64,000 nt of DNA from Streptomyces tsukubensis (GTDB taxonomy: Bacteria > Actinomycetota > Actinomycetes > Streptomycetales > Streptomycetaceae), in assembly GCF_009296025.1 (NCBI RefSeq), contig NZ_CP045178.1, positions 3,348,001 to 3,412,000 on the forward strand, read 5' to 3'. This document shows positions 36,801 through 45,760 of this stretch, one piece after another. The position numbers and the translations under genes were made by a program. The number at the start of each line of letters is the position of its first letter. Positions within the stretch are counted from its first letter, which is position 1. The notes beneath the pieces were generated by a model. That model saw only the letters and a program-made list of their open reading frames with translations, was not told the origin of the DNA and did not search any database.

Positions 36801-37444
36801 CCCCAGAACTCCACCCGCAGCGGGTGCTCCTCCGTCGGCGGGAACACGTCGAGGATCCCGCCGCGCACCGCGAACTCGCCACGCTTCTCGACCAGCTCCA
36901 CCCGGGCGTACGCGGCCGCCGCGAGCGCCTCCACGACCTCCCCGAGGTCGGTGGTCTGCCCGGTGCGCAGGGCTACGGGTTCCAGGTCACCCAACCCCTT
37001 GACCTGCGGCTGGAGCACGGAACGCACCGGGGCGACGATCACGCTGACGGGGCCGGTCTCGGGGTCGTCGGCCCTGGGGTGCGCGAGGCGGCGCAGGATG
37101 GCGAGCCGGCGGCCCACGGTGTCGGAGCGCGGCGAGAGCCGTTCGTGGGGCAGCGTCTCCCAGGACGGGAACTCCGCCACCCCGTCCGGCGGCAGCAGCG
37201 TCCTGAGCGCGGCGGCCAGATCCTCGGCCTCCCGGCCCGTCGCGGTCACCGCGAGTACGGTCCGCGGGGCCGCCCCCTCGTCCCCGCCGCCCTTCGCCCG
37301 GGTGAGCGCGGCCACCGCGAAGGGGCGCGCGGCGGGCGGACCGACCAGGTCGACATGGGCCCGGTGGCCTTCTCCCGCGGCCTTGACCGCCTCGGAGAGC
37401 GCCGGGTCACGTACAACGGCATCCAGCAGACCGTGCAGACTCAT
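33878..37444 (-). CDS. mfd: transcription-repair coupling factor Mfd
   Basis: This 1188-residue translocase removes stalled RNA polymerase at DNA lesions and recruits UvrA. The N-terminal UvrB-like module includes [23 protein letters not shown] and [32 protein letters not shown]. The RNA-polymerase-interacting domain begins near [17 protein letters not shown]. The helicase core shows Walker A [16 protein letters not shown], the DEEQ box [29 protein letters not shown], and Q-x-x-GR-x-GR ([15 protein letters not shown]), followed by the C-terminal TRCF domain. It stands alone. Confidence 0.97.
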   Translation of the reverse strand: [1188 protein letters not shown]

Positions 37445-37728
37445 GAAACTTGACTTCCGTCCAGGGGGCCCGAGGGTTGGCGGGCGCCCCTACGGGACAC
37501 CGCGAACCGGCGAATGAGCAACGCGAACCGCCCGACACGTCGTACGGGCCGGGGTGTCCCAGCGTACGCCGGACGCGCGAATCGGGCCCTCGCGCGCGAT
37601 CAGGAGCGGGGGCGCGCGCCTCCCGGGGGAGGTACCGGCCGGTGCGCCGCTCGGCCCCGGCTGCCCTCGGGTGCGCGCGTGCGTGGAGGCCCCCTCGCGG
37701 CCGTCCACGACGCCCACGGGCACCCGGC

Positions 37729-37755
37729 CCCTTCCGTGACTTCCGCACGGAAGGG
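37729..37755. terminator. stem-loop after the second ABC operon
   Basis: Arms CCCTTCCGTG and CACGGAAGGG with a 7-base loop lie about 95 bp beyond the permease stop in the 405-bp gap before mfd. I see no gene in the rest of that gap. Confidence 0.7.
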
Positions 37756-37849
37756 AGCCGCGCCCCCTTTCGTGTGCGCGCACGGCGGGGAGCCCCGCCC
37801 CTCCCGACAGCAGCCTCGCCCTCCGGGAGGGGCCTCCCCCGCGGCTCGG

Positions 37850-40423
37850 TCAGTCGGTGGCGATCGCGGTGAGTACGTTCATCCGCCCGGCCCTGAAGGC
37901 GGGCACGAGCGCCGCGAACAGCCCCACGAAAGCCGAGGCCACGAAGACCGTGACGATCGTCGTCCACGGGATCTCCAGGATCTTCAGCCCCTCCAGGGCG
38001 AGCAGCCGTTGCGCGGTCACGCCCCAGCCCATGCCGAGCCCGAGTCCGAGCAGGGCGCCGAAGAGGGCGATGACCACGGATTCGAGGCGGATCATGCGCC
38101 GCAGTTGCCTGCGGGAGAGGCCGATGGCCCGCATGAGGCCGATCTCCCTGGTCCGCTCCACCACGGAGAGTGCCAGGGTGTTCACGACGCCGAGCACCGC
38201 CACGATGATCGCCAGCGCCAGCAGGCCGTAGACCATGTTGAGCAACTGGCCGACCTGGTCCTTGAGGGTCTGCTTGAAGTCGGTCCGGTCCTCGACCTTG
38301 TACTGCGGGTAGGGGGCCATGGCCTTCTTCAGCGAGGCGTACGCCTGGTCCTGCCTGCCGTCCGTGGCCTGCGCGAACATGATCGTGTTCGGTGGCAGCC
38401 CGCCGGGCAGGTACTCCTCGGCGGTCGCCGTGCTGATGTAGCGGGCGCCCTGGTCGATGGAGACGTCGTCGGTGGTGATGGCGCGCACGGTGAGTACGGC
38501 CTGCTTCCCGCCGGTGAAGGCGACCTTCACGCGGTCGCCGACCTCGACGTCGTGCTTCTTGGCGTAGGCGTCGCCGACGGACATGGAGTTCTTGCCGTAG
38601 GCGTCGGTCAGCCGGCCCGCTACGGTCTCGCGCCGCACGTCCTTCGCGTACGACGGGTCGGCCGCGGTGATGTCGGTCTTGTCGGTCACTCCGTCGGGGG
38701 AGGTCATCCGCACGCCGATGGACCGGTAGTCGGTGACGTGGGACAGGTTCGGCGACGCGGCCAGCGCGGCACGCGCCTTGGGGGTGATGAGCTGGCCGCT
38801 GTCGGACTGGATGATGAAGTCGGCGCCGACGCTCTTGTCGAGTTCGCCGGTGGCGGAGGCGACCATCGAGGAGCCGACGACGGTGAGGCAGGCGACCAGG
38901 GCCAGCCCGATCATGAGGGCCGCGCCGGTCGCGCCGGTGCGGCGCGGGTTGCGGAGGGCGTTGCGTTCCGCGAGCCGGCCGACGGGGCCGAAGAGCCGCA
39001 GCACCAGGAGGCTGATCACCTTGACCACGGCGCCCGCGAGGACGGGGCCGAAGAGGACGAAGCCGAGGAGGCTGAGGACGATCCCGCCGCCCAGCCAGAG
39101 CGATCCGGCCCCCGCCGTGTCCGCGCGCGCCGCCGTCCACAGCCCGAACCCGCCCGCCGCGGTGAGCAGCAGCCCGACCGCCGCCCTGATGGCGCCGGCG
39201 CGGCCGTCGGCGGGGGTGCCCGCGTCCAGGAGCGCCGCCATGGGCGAGATGGTCCCGGCCTTGCGGGCGGGCAGGTACGCGGCGACGACCGTGACGACGA
39301 TGCCGAGTACGAGCCCGACGACGGGGGTCGTCCGGACGACGGTGAGGTCCCTGGTCGACAGGTCCATCCCCATCGACGACATGATCTCCATGAGGCCGAT
39401 GGCCAGGCCCACGCCCGCGCCGACACCGAGTACGGAGCCGACGGAGCCGAGCAGCAGCGCCTCGATCAGCACGGAACGGTTGATCTGCTTGCGGGAGGAA
39501 CCGATGGCCCGCATCAGACCGATCTCCCTGGTGCGCTGGGCGACCAGCATCGAGAAGGTGTTGATGATCAGGAAGATGCCCACGAGGAAGGCGATTCCGG
39601 CGAAGCCGAGCAGGGCGTACCTGACGACGTCCATGAACGAGCCGACGTCCGCCTGGTTCTCGGCGGCGGCTTCCTTCTGCGTCCGCAACTCGTAGCGGCC
39701 CGCGCCGAGCGCGGCGCCGACCCGCCGCTTGAGCGCCGTGTCACTGACACCGGGTTTGGCGTCCGCGCTGACCTGCGTGAACACACCGGTCCTGCCGAGC
39801 AGTTCGCGCTGTGCGGTCGGGGTGTCGAAGTAGAGGACGGCAGCGCCCGGGTTGGTGACCTTGAACGAGGCGATGCCGGAGATCCTGGCGGTGAAGTCAC
39901 CGGTGACGGCGATGGTGCGCAGGGTGTCGCCGATGGCGAGGTGGTGCTTGTCCGCGGTGTTGGCGTCGACCATGATCTCGGTGGGACCGCGGGGCGAGTG
40001 TCCTGTGTCGATCCGCATCGAACGCAGGTCGTTACGGGTCCAGTTGCCCGCGAGGGTCGGGGCGCCCGAGGTGGGGCCGATGTTCTTCCCCCTGGAGTCG
40101 ACGACGGTCACGCTCGCACTGGTCACGCCACCCTCGGCCCTGCGTACACCCTCGACCTCCGCGACCTGCTGGACGACGGAGGCGGGCAGGGTGTCGGGCT
40201 TGCCGCGCGAGGTGGCGCCGTCGCCGTCCTGGGTGTCCTTCGGGTTCACCGTGACATCGGCGGAGGTCGCGGCGAAGAGCTTGTCGAAGGTGGTGTTCAT
40301 CGTGTCGGTGAAGACCAGCGTGCCGCAGACGAACGCCACGGACAGCATGACGGCCACGGCGGAGAGGACCATGCGCCCCTTGTGGGCGGCGAAGTTGCGC
40401 AGGGACATCTTGAGTACGGTCAT
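37850..40423 (-). CDS. FtsX-family ABC transporter permease
   Basis: This 857-residue membrane protein mirrors the permease at 5846-8389: the first helix KGRMVLSAVAVMLSVAFVCGTLVF, two extracellular domains, and two permease blocks containing QRTREIGLMRAIGSSRKQI and ERTREIGLMRAIGLSRRQL. It overlaps the ATPase gene by 4 bp (ATGA) and forms a complete exporter operon with it. A terminator follows. The substrate is unknown. Confidence 0.93.
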   Translation of the reverse strand: MTVLKMSLRNFAAHKGRMVLSAVAVMLSVAFVCGTLVFTDTMNTTFDKLFAATSADVTVNPKDTQDGDGATSRGKPDTLPASVVQQVAEVEGVRRAEGGVTSASVTVVDSRGKNIGPTSGAPTLAGNWTRNDLRSMRIDTGHSPRGPTEIMVDANTADKHHLAIGDTLRTIAVTGDFTARISGIASFKVTNPGAAVLYFDTPTAQRELLGRTGVFTQVSADAKPGVSDTALKRRVGAALGAGRYELRTQKEAAAENQADVGSFMDVVRYALLGFAGIAFLVGIFLIINTFSMLVAQRTREIGLMRAIGSSRKQINRSVLIEALLLGSVGSVLGVGAGVGLAIGLMEIMSSMGMDLSTRDLTVVRTTPVVGLVLGIVVTVVAAYLPARKAGTISPMAALLDAGTPADGRAGAIRAAVGLLLTAAGGFGLWTAARADTAGAGSLWLGGGIVLSLLGFVLFGPVLAGAVVKVISLLVLRLFGPVGRLAERNALRNPRRTGATGAALMIGLALVACLTVVGSSMVASATGELDKSVGADFIIQSDSGQLITPKARAALAASPNLSHVTDYRSIGVRMTSPDGVTDKTDITAADPSYAKDVRRETVAGRLTDAYGKNSMSVGDAYAKKHDVEVGDRVKVAFTGGKQAVLTVRAITTDDVSIDQGARYISTATAEEYLPGGLPPNTIMFAQATDGRQDQAYASLKKAMAPYPQYKVEDRTDFKQTLKDQVGQLLNMVYGLLALAIIVAVLGVVNTLALSVVERTREIGLMRAIGLSRRQLRRMIRLESVVIALFGALLGLGLGMGWGVTAQRLLALEGLKILEIPWTTIVTVFVASAFVGLFAALVPAFRAGRMNVLTAIATD

Positions 40424-41208
40424 GACGTCCGCCCGCGCCCGTCGAAGTCCTTCATCCGGTCGAATACCTGGTCGGCGGAGGGGGAGCGCATCTCGTCCAC
40501 GACACTGCCGTCGGCCAGATACAGCACGCGATCGGCGTACGAGGCCGCCACCGGGTCGTGCGTGACCATCACCATCGTCTGGCCCAAGTCGTCCACGGAG
40601 GCCCGCAGGAAGCCGAGGATCTCGGCGCCGGCCCGGGAGTCGAGGTTGCCGGTGGGCTCGTCACCGAAGATGATCTCCGGCCTGGCGGCAAGGGCCCGCG
40701 CCACGGCGACACGCTGCTGCTGGCCACCGGACAGCTCGGTCGGACGGTGCTTCAGCCTGCCCGCGAGCCCCACGGTCTCCACGACCCGCTCCAGCCACTC
40801 ACGAGCGGGCTTGCGGCCCGCTATGTCCATCGGCAGGGTGATGTTCTCGATGGCGTTGAGCGTCGGCAGCAGGTTGTACGACTGGAAGATGAACCCGACC
40901 CGGTCGCGCCGGAGTCGGGTGAGCTTCTTGTCCTTGAGGCCGGTGATCTCGGTGTCGGCGAGGCGGATCTCGCCCGAGGTGACGGTGTCGAGCCCCGCGA
41001 GGCAGTGCATGAGCGTCGACTTGCCGGAGCCGGACGGGCCCATGATCGCGGTGAACTGCCCCGCCATGATGTCCACGTCGACACCGTCGAGCGCGACGAC
41101 CCGCGTCTCCCCCGCTCCGTACGCCTTGACGACCTGCCTGGCGCGCGCGGCCACGGCGGCGTGCCCTCCGGCCAGGTCGTGCCTGGAATTGGTCACAGCC
41201 GTTGTCAC
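40420..41208 (-). CDS. MacB-type ABC transporter ATP-binding protein
   Basis: This 262-residue ATPase carries Walker A IMGPSGSGKSTLMHCLAG, the signature LSGGQQQRVAVARAL, Walker B IIFGDEPTGNLDS and the H-loop MVMVTHDPVAA. I chose the GTG with AGGAGA 6 bases upstream; the longer frame before it has no family similarity. Long identical stretches with the ATPase at 4846 (for example PEIIFGDEPTGNLDSR) show that the two exporters are paralogues. Confidence 0.93.
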   Translation of the reverse strand: MTTAVTNSRHDLAGGHAAVAARARQVVKAYGAGETRVVALDGVDVDIMAGQFTAIMGPSGSGKSTLMHCLAGLDTVTSGEIRLADTEITGLKDKKLTRLRRDRVGFIFQSYNLLPTLNAIENITLPMDIAGRKPAREWLERVVETVGLAGRLKHRPTELSGGQQQRVAVARALAARPEIIFGDEPTGNLDSRAGAEILGFLRASVDDLGQTMVMVTHDPVAASYADRVLYLADGSVVDEMRSPSADQVFDRMKDFDGRGRTS

Positions 41209-41804
41209 GGTAAGTCTCCTATGTCGGTCATCACCGAGCCGTCGGCTCTCGACGTGCGGTGCGTTGGACTGGTGGGCCGTGCGGTGGGGCACGCGGGTGA
41301 GGCATGCGGGGCGGCACGGTGGGGCGGGTGCCGGACGGACCACCGGGGTCGGGCCCGACACCACCCATGGCGGCCAAGCCGCCCTCGTACTGTCAACTCG
41401 CGGTCAGGTACTGGCTCTGGTACTGGCTCTGGTACTGAGTCTGGTGCTGAGTCTGGCCTCCGGGAGGCCCGTACGCCCTGGGGCGAGACGCGGTCTTCCG
41501 CCTGTGGAAAACCCCACCCCCCGTGGGCGCCCCGCCCCTTGCCCAGCTCACCCCAGACTAGGGGCGAACCCCCTCGCCGCTCGTCATTCCCCGGTACCGA
41601 CCGACCCTGGTACCGACTCGGCCTTTACCCCTAGGGGTACTCAAACCACGGGTGCACAAGGGGAGTTGCTGTTCCACCCTGGCGGGAAGGGGGCGGGTGG
41701 ACGAGCGTACGGGGCGGGCGTGCGAGTGCCGTTCCGAGCGGCATCTCGACGTGGTCACCGTCACCGTCACCGCCACCGCCACCGCCACCGGCTGCCGTAC
41801 TGGC
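41209..41804. other. intergenic gap with 12-bp repeats
   Basis: This 596-bp gap between divergent transcription units has no supported gene. It contains four 12-bp copies (ggtactggctct/ggtactgagtct) at 41407-41454 and a caccgt/caccgc hexamer run at about 41757-41791 just before the HTH gene stop. Confidence 0.6.
41407..41454. repeat. 12-bp tandem repeat, four copies
   Basis: Two copies of ggtactggctct are followed by ggtactgagtct and ggtgctgagtct, upstream of the second ABC operon. Confidence 0.9.
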
Positions 41805-42899
41805 TCAGGCTGCCGTGTGGGCCCATTCTGCTCCGCCGCGTTCGCGGTGGGTGCGGCGTTCGCGGCAGTCGCGGCAGAGGGCGTGCGGGTCGCTGGATCG
41901 GAAGGCGCGGTCGCAGTCGTCGCAGGTCACCAGGGGTACGCGGGGCAGTGGGGTGATGCCTTCGGTGGGGCTGAGGGGTTCTGGGGGGAGTGGGGGTGGG
42001 CGCAGGGTGGTGAGGCGGTGTTCCACGAAGCGGGCCGGGTGGTTGATGGGGGTGGCGTCGATGGGCAGGCCGGTGGTGAGGGAGCGGGTGATCTGTTCCG
42101 GGGTTGCCGCGCGGGTCAGCCAGGTTTCCACGACGGGGGCGAGTCGGTGTACGTCGTCCTCCGACAGCAACAGCCTTGTGTCTGCGACGCGTAGGCGGGC
42201 GAGGAGATCGGCCGCCGGGCCCTCGGGCGCCGGAGACACCGGGGCCGGTTCCGGGGCGGTGCGCTTCGTACGTACGGGAGATGGTGGCGGTGGCGGTGGC
42301 GGCGCCGGGGCCGGTGGTGGTGCTTCAGAAGGCGCTGGGGCGGGGGTTGTTACCGCCGTCCTCGTCCGCCTGGCTCGTACCGGCGCTCGTACCGGTGCCT
42401 GTACGGCGGCGGCACCAGCCGCACCGGCAGCCGCACCGGCACCCGCACCGGCACCGGCTCCCGGGTGGTCGAGGAAGAACGTCCGCGTGGCGATGCGGCC
42501 GCCCCCGAGCGGCACCCGGCGGCGGGCCAGGTATCCGGCCGTCTCCAGTTCCCTTATAGCCCTGCCGATCGTCACCTCGCCCTCGGGGAAACGCACACTC
42601 AGCGCCTTGATCGTGACCGTGGATCCGTCCGGCAACGACTGAATGTGCACGCCGATACCGATCGCCACAGCCGAGAGGCGAGGGTGCTGCGCCAAGTGAT
42701 TACCGACGACCGTGTACCGCTCGGTGTGGCGGTGGCGTACGTGGAGGACCCCGGAGCGAGGCGCGTCCTGCGGGACCGACGGGACCGACGGGACCTGCGG
42801 AGCTGGAAGCTTCGGAGGAACGGGCAACGACTGTGCCGGCAAAGGGGGCAAGCCACTCGGGCGCGCGGGCACGTCAGCACTAGACTTCGGTCCAGCCAT
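41805..42899 (-). CDS. helix-turn-helix protein with Cys-rich C-terminus
   Basis: This 364-residue protein has a winged-helix DNA-binding region (RHTERYTVVGNHLAQHPRLSAVAIGIGVHIQSLPDGSTVTIKALSVRFPEG, then IGRAIRELETAGYLARRRVPL), a Pro/Ala-rich linker, a helical segment (LLSEDDVHRLAPVVETWLTRAATPEQI) and a C-terminal zinc-ribbon-like CDDCDRAF-CRDCRERR. This architecture is common on Streptomyces chromosomes; its targets are unknown. The ATG reading MAGPKSS is chosen, but an in-frame GTG 26 codons upstream is possible. Confidence 0.8.
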   Translation of the reverse strand: MAGPKSSADVPARPSGLPPLPAQSLPVPPKLPAPQVPSVPSVPQDAPRSGVLHVRHRHTERYTVVGNHLAQHPRLSAVAIGIGVHIQSLPDGSTVTIKALSVRFPEGEVTIGRAIRELETAGYLARRRVPLGGGRIATRTFFLDHPGAGAGAGAGAAAGAAGAAAVQAPVRAPVRARRTRTAVTTPAPAPSEAPPPAPAPPPPPPPSPVRTKRTAPEPAPVSPAPEGPAADLLARLRVADTRLLLSEDDVHRLAPVVETWLTRAATPEQITRSLTTGLPIDATPINHPARFVEHRLTTLRPPPLPPEPLSPTEGITPLPRVPLVTCDDCDRAFRSSDPHALCRDCRERRTHRERGGAEWAHTAA

Positions 42900-43267
42900 G
42901 GGGAAGCTCTTTTCTTCCTGCGTGGTCAGACCCTCGTCAGGATTGCCGTCCTGTCGGGGGTCGTTCACTGTCTGTGGTTGTGGTGGTGTGCGGCGACCGT
43001 ACCCCACCAAACCGACCCGCCTATGCCCCCGCCACCCGAACGAGTGGCTACCAATTGCCGGGCGGTCAGGCGGGGTTTGGTTTGGTTGTTAATTTCTCCA
43101 AGTGCTTTAAAGGGCAGCGGGAACAGCCGGATCACGGGCTCCCGCGTCCCGGCGCTGACCTGGGCGGATACCGACTACGAACGCCACGGACCCCATGGAC
43201 CCCACAGTCGATACCCTGGCCTCCGCGCAGGCCCATAGGCCCATGGTCCATAGGTCCATAGGCCCCG
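42900..43267. other. promoter-proximal gap without genes
   Basis: The 368 bp between the HTH gene start and the SUKH gene stop show no gene. They include an AT-rich patch near 43080-43115 (ttggttgttaatttctcc) and three ccatagg words near 43230-43262. Confidence 0.5.
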
Positions 43268-43834
43268 TCAGGAGAGGACGTAGTCCGCCGCGCTCGTCAC
43301 CAGCGTCGCGAAGTTCTCGTACCGCTCGGGGTCGCCGCCCTCTCCCGGCCACCACTCGTACGCGGTCCACTCGCCGTCCTCCCGCGCGCTGTCGGCGTGC
43401 AGCACCCAGTAGCCGCCACTGCCGCCGTCGTCGATCGAGATCAACAGGGACCGCTCGAACTTGTCGAGATCCTCGGCGAGGTATCCGTCGCCCGGCGACA
43501 ACCAATAGTCGAGGAGATCGGTCATATCGGAAAACCACCCGATCTTCTCGATACCGAGCAGATCGATGAGGCCGACGTCTTTACAGCCGTTGCTGGCGAG
43601 CAGGAAGTTGCGGTACGTCGGTGGCAGTCGGACACCGAAACGCTCCTCGGCGGCCAACACCGCAGCCTCGGCCGCAGGCTCGTAGCCGAGCCAGCGGGCC
43701 TCTCGTTGGGCCTCACTCAGAAACGACCTCCCCTCCGCGTCGGCCTCGCGAAAAAGGTCCGACGCGAGGAACTTGGCGCTGTAGTCACTGAGGAATTGAC
43801 GCCATTCGGGGACGGTCAACGGGGAGGGTGCCAC
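43268..43834 (-). CDS. SMI1/KNR4 (SUKH) family protein
   Basis: This 188-residue protein has the SUKH core: WLGYEPAAEAAVLAAEERFGVRLPPTYRNFLLASNG, then the acidic strand-loop region LAEDLDKFERSLLISIDDGGSGGYWVLHADS and EWWPGEGGDPERYENFATLV. SUKH proteins are immunity proteins against polymorphic toxins or general regulators. No toxin gene is adjacent. The GTG start is chosen because AAGGAA lies 8 bases upstream. Confidence 0.85.
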   Translation of the reverse strand: MAPSPLTVPEWRQFLSDYSAKFLASDLFREADAEGRSFLSEAQREARWLGYEPAAEAAVLAAEERFGVRLPPTYRNFLLASNGCKDVGLIDLLGIEKIGWFSDMTDLLDYWLSPGDGYLAEDLDKFERSLLISIDDGGSGGYWVLHADSAREDGEWTAYEWWPGEGGDPERYENFATLVTSAADYVLS

Positions 43835-44617
43835 GTCTGAGTTCCTTCGGTAGTGCGAGGTCGCGTACGCGTCGGCATCCTCGCACGAAGGTCCACGGCT
43901 TGATTTCCGGGTGGGCCACGAGCAATGCCCGGCCCCTGCCGGGCTGGCTGGAAGCCGATCCCGCGGACTGTACGGGTTCCGCGCCGTCCGCGAGGATGGC
44001 AGGCGGGTTCGGGTGTCTGGTCGTGCGGGCGCCGCGAGATCTTCCGGTCGTCGGGAAGCCGCGCTCGTACGTTCCGTCGGTGATGGCACGGGAGGACTCG
44101 GATGAGTCCGCACGTATCAACTGCCGGGGCGGGCGGACGAGTGGACTTCGAAGGACCGGGCGGAAGTCGCCGCCGATAGCGGAAGTCGCCGCCGATATCG
44201 GTGGCCACTGTCGGCGCGAGGGGTATCTCTTCGTTCACAACCACGGCGTTCGTCGTCCAGCCGCTGGACGCCCTCACCGGACCGGCCGACCCGCCCGCCT
44301 ACGCGCCCCTCAACACCGGCCCCGACTACGTGGCCGTGCTGCGATCCCTCCTCGCGGGCTGACCTCCCGGCGGACATCGCATCCCGGTGTCCCGGCTGCC
44401 GCCGACAGGTCAGCCGCGCCCGCGGGGGCGATCGCTGGCCCACTCTCCACCTGTTCGCGGGAGGGGGCGGCGGCGACACGACCTGGACCAGCCTGTTCAA
44501 GGAGCAGGACCTGCCTGAGTACCGTCTACCGGCTCAAAACGGTTCGCCCGTGTCGAGCCGGTGCGAACAGCCCCTTGCCCAACAGGATTTCACGCGTGTG
44601 AGCACGGGTGCGCGGAC
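43835..44617. other. 783-bp gap with possible gene relics
   Basis: No intact gene can be supported. Rightward, GYLFVHNHGV near 44220-44250 resembles the N-terminal motif of isopenicillin-N-synthase-like dioxygenases. A different frame ends in a coherent C-terminus (PPAYAPLNTGPDYVAVLRSLLAG, stop near 44362), and another reads TTWTSLFKEQDLPEYRLPAQ near 44490. These pieces do not join into one frame and may be decayed genes. Confidence 0.35.
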
Positions 44618-45760
44618 TCAGTCCAGGTAGGTGTCGTACTGCTCGACGTCACCGGGCTTGAGCTGCATCTCCGGGTCGGTCTTGATGCTGGAGAGTTCCG
44701 TGCCCAGGATGCGTCCCGTGTGCTCGTCGAGGATGATCGTCCACCGCACCGTCCCCTTGAAGTCCACTCCGTACGCCTGGCCTTGGCGTCCCGCACGGTC
44801 CTTGACAGGGCCGAGGGCGTTCAGACCCGACTGCTCGGCGAGCAGGCCGTCGATCGCGGCTGTCTGGGCGGGCCCTGGCGTCCACTCACGCAGCAGCGCC
44901 TCCACGGTGTCCATCGTCCAGTACGCGCTGCCGTGGATGTCGGGGTTGTCCTTCGCCAGGTAGTCGGCGAGACCACGGACGGTGGTCGGGGGCGTACTCC
45001 GGAAGGAGGCGAGCTTCTCCCACGACCCGGCCGGCTTGTGCGTGCGGTGTGTGACCCGGCCGTCCTTCAGGTCCTCCACCACACCGCTGCCGTCGGCGTT
45101 CCAGCGGTCGCGGGACTCGTCCACCGGCATCTCCTCCGGCTTGTGCTTGCCGTCGTCCCAGAGCCCCAGCGCCCACTCCATACGGTGGGTCCCCCTGCGC
45201 GCGTCGCCGGGAGAGTCGGCCAGGGCGGCGGCCCGCTTCGCGACGGTGGCGAGCGGCACGGTGGCCCGGGAGCTCTCCACCTTGAGCGGGGCGGGCGCGG
45301 CGACGGCCGTCTGGCCGCTGCTGCCGGTGAGGGCGAACCCCGCCACGGTCGCCGCGACGACGGCGGCAGCCGCCCCGAGGGACATCGACCGGCCGGGCGT
45401 CAGCCAGCCGAAGGCCGGGGAACGGCCCACGGAGGAGCGGGACTTGGAAGATTTCACGGACTTCGCCGGCCCCTCGGGCGTCGCGGACTTCGCGAACCCC
45501 ACGGACTTGGCGGACTTGGCGGGGTCGGACGCGACGGCCGTGTCGTTGATCTCGTTCATCAGGTGCGCCCGAAGCTCCGCGTGCCGGGTGGGCGAGAGCC
45601 GGGCGGCGGGCGGCGGAACCAACGCACGCAGCGCGGCCCGCTCGGAGCGGTCACGGGCCTCCTGCCACTCCCCGTCCCCCTCCTCGTGGGCCGGGTCAGA
45701 AGGACGGGAGGACGGGGACGGTGTGGTGGCGCCGACACGGTTCCGGAACAGGGCGTTCAT
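44618..45760 (-). CDS. CU044_5270 family protein (sigma-factor partner)
   Basis: This 380-residue bitopic protein has a cytoplasmic N-terminus with ARLSPTRHAELRAHLMNEI, a Lys/Ser/Ala-rich spacer, a transmembrane helix (LGAAAAVVAATVAGFALTG) and an external domain ending in YGVDFKGTVRWTIILDEHTGRILGTELSSIK. This matches the CU044_5270 family, which pairs with ECF sigma factors in actinobacteria and may act like an anti-sigma factor. The start overlaps the sigma gene stop by 4 bp. Confidence 0.85.
   Translation of the reverse strand: MNALFRNRVGATTPSPSSRPSDPAHEEGDGEWQEARDRSERAALRALVPPPAARLSPTRHAELRAHLMNEINDTAVASDPAKSAKSVGFAKSATPEGPAKSVKSSKSRSSVGRSPAFGWLTPGRSMSLGAAAAVVAATVAGFALTGSSGQTAVAAPAPLKVESSRATVPLATVAKRAAALADSPGDARRGTHRMEWALGLWDDGKHKPEEMPVDESRDRWNADGSGVVEDLKDGRVTHRTHKPAGSWEKLASFRSTPPTTVRGLADYLAKDNPDIHGSAYWTMDTVEALLREWTPGPAQTAAIDGLLAEQSGLNALGPVKDRAGRQGQAYGVDFKGTVRWTIILDEHTGRILGTELSSIKTDPEMQLKPGDVEQYDTYLD

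Noticed and set aside
34292..37453. A 1053-codon frame opposite mfd
   Set aside because: Antisense shadow; mfd has all family motifs on the other strand.
37514..41956. A 1480-codon plus-strand frame across the ABC operon
   Set aside because: Shadow of the permease and ATPase genes on the minus strand; composition biased and no domains.
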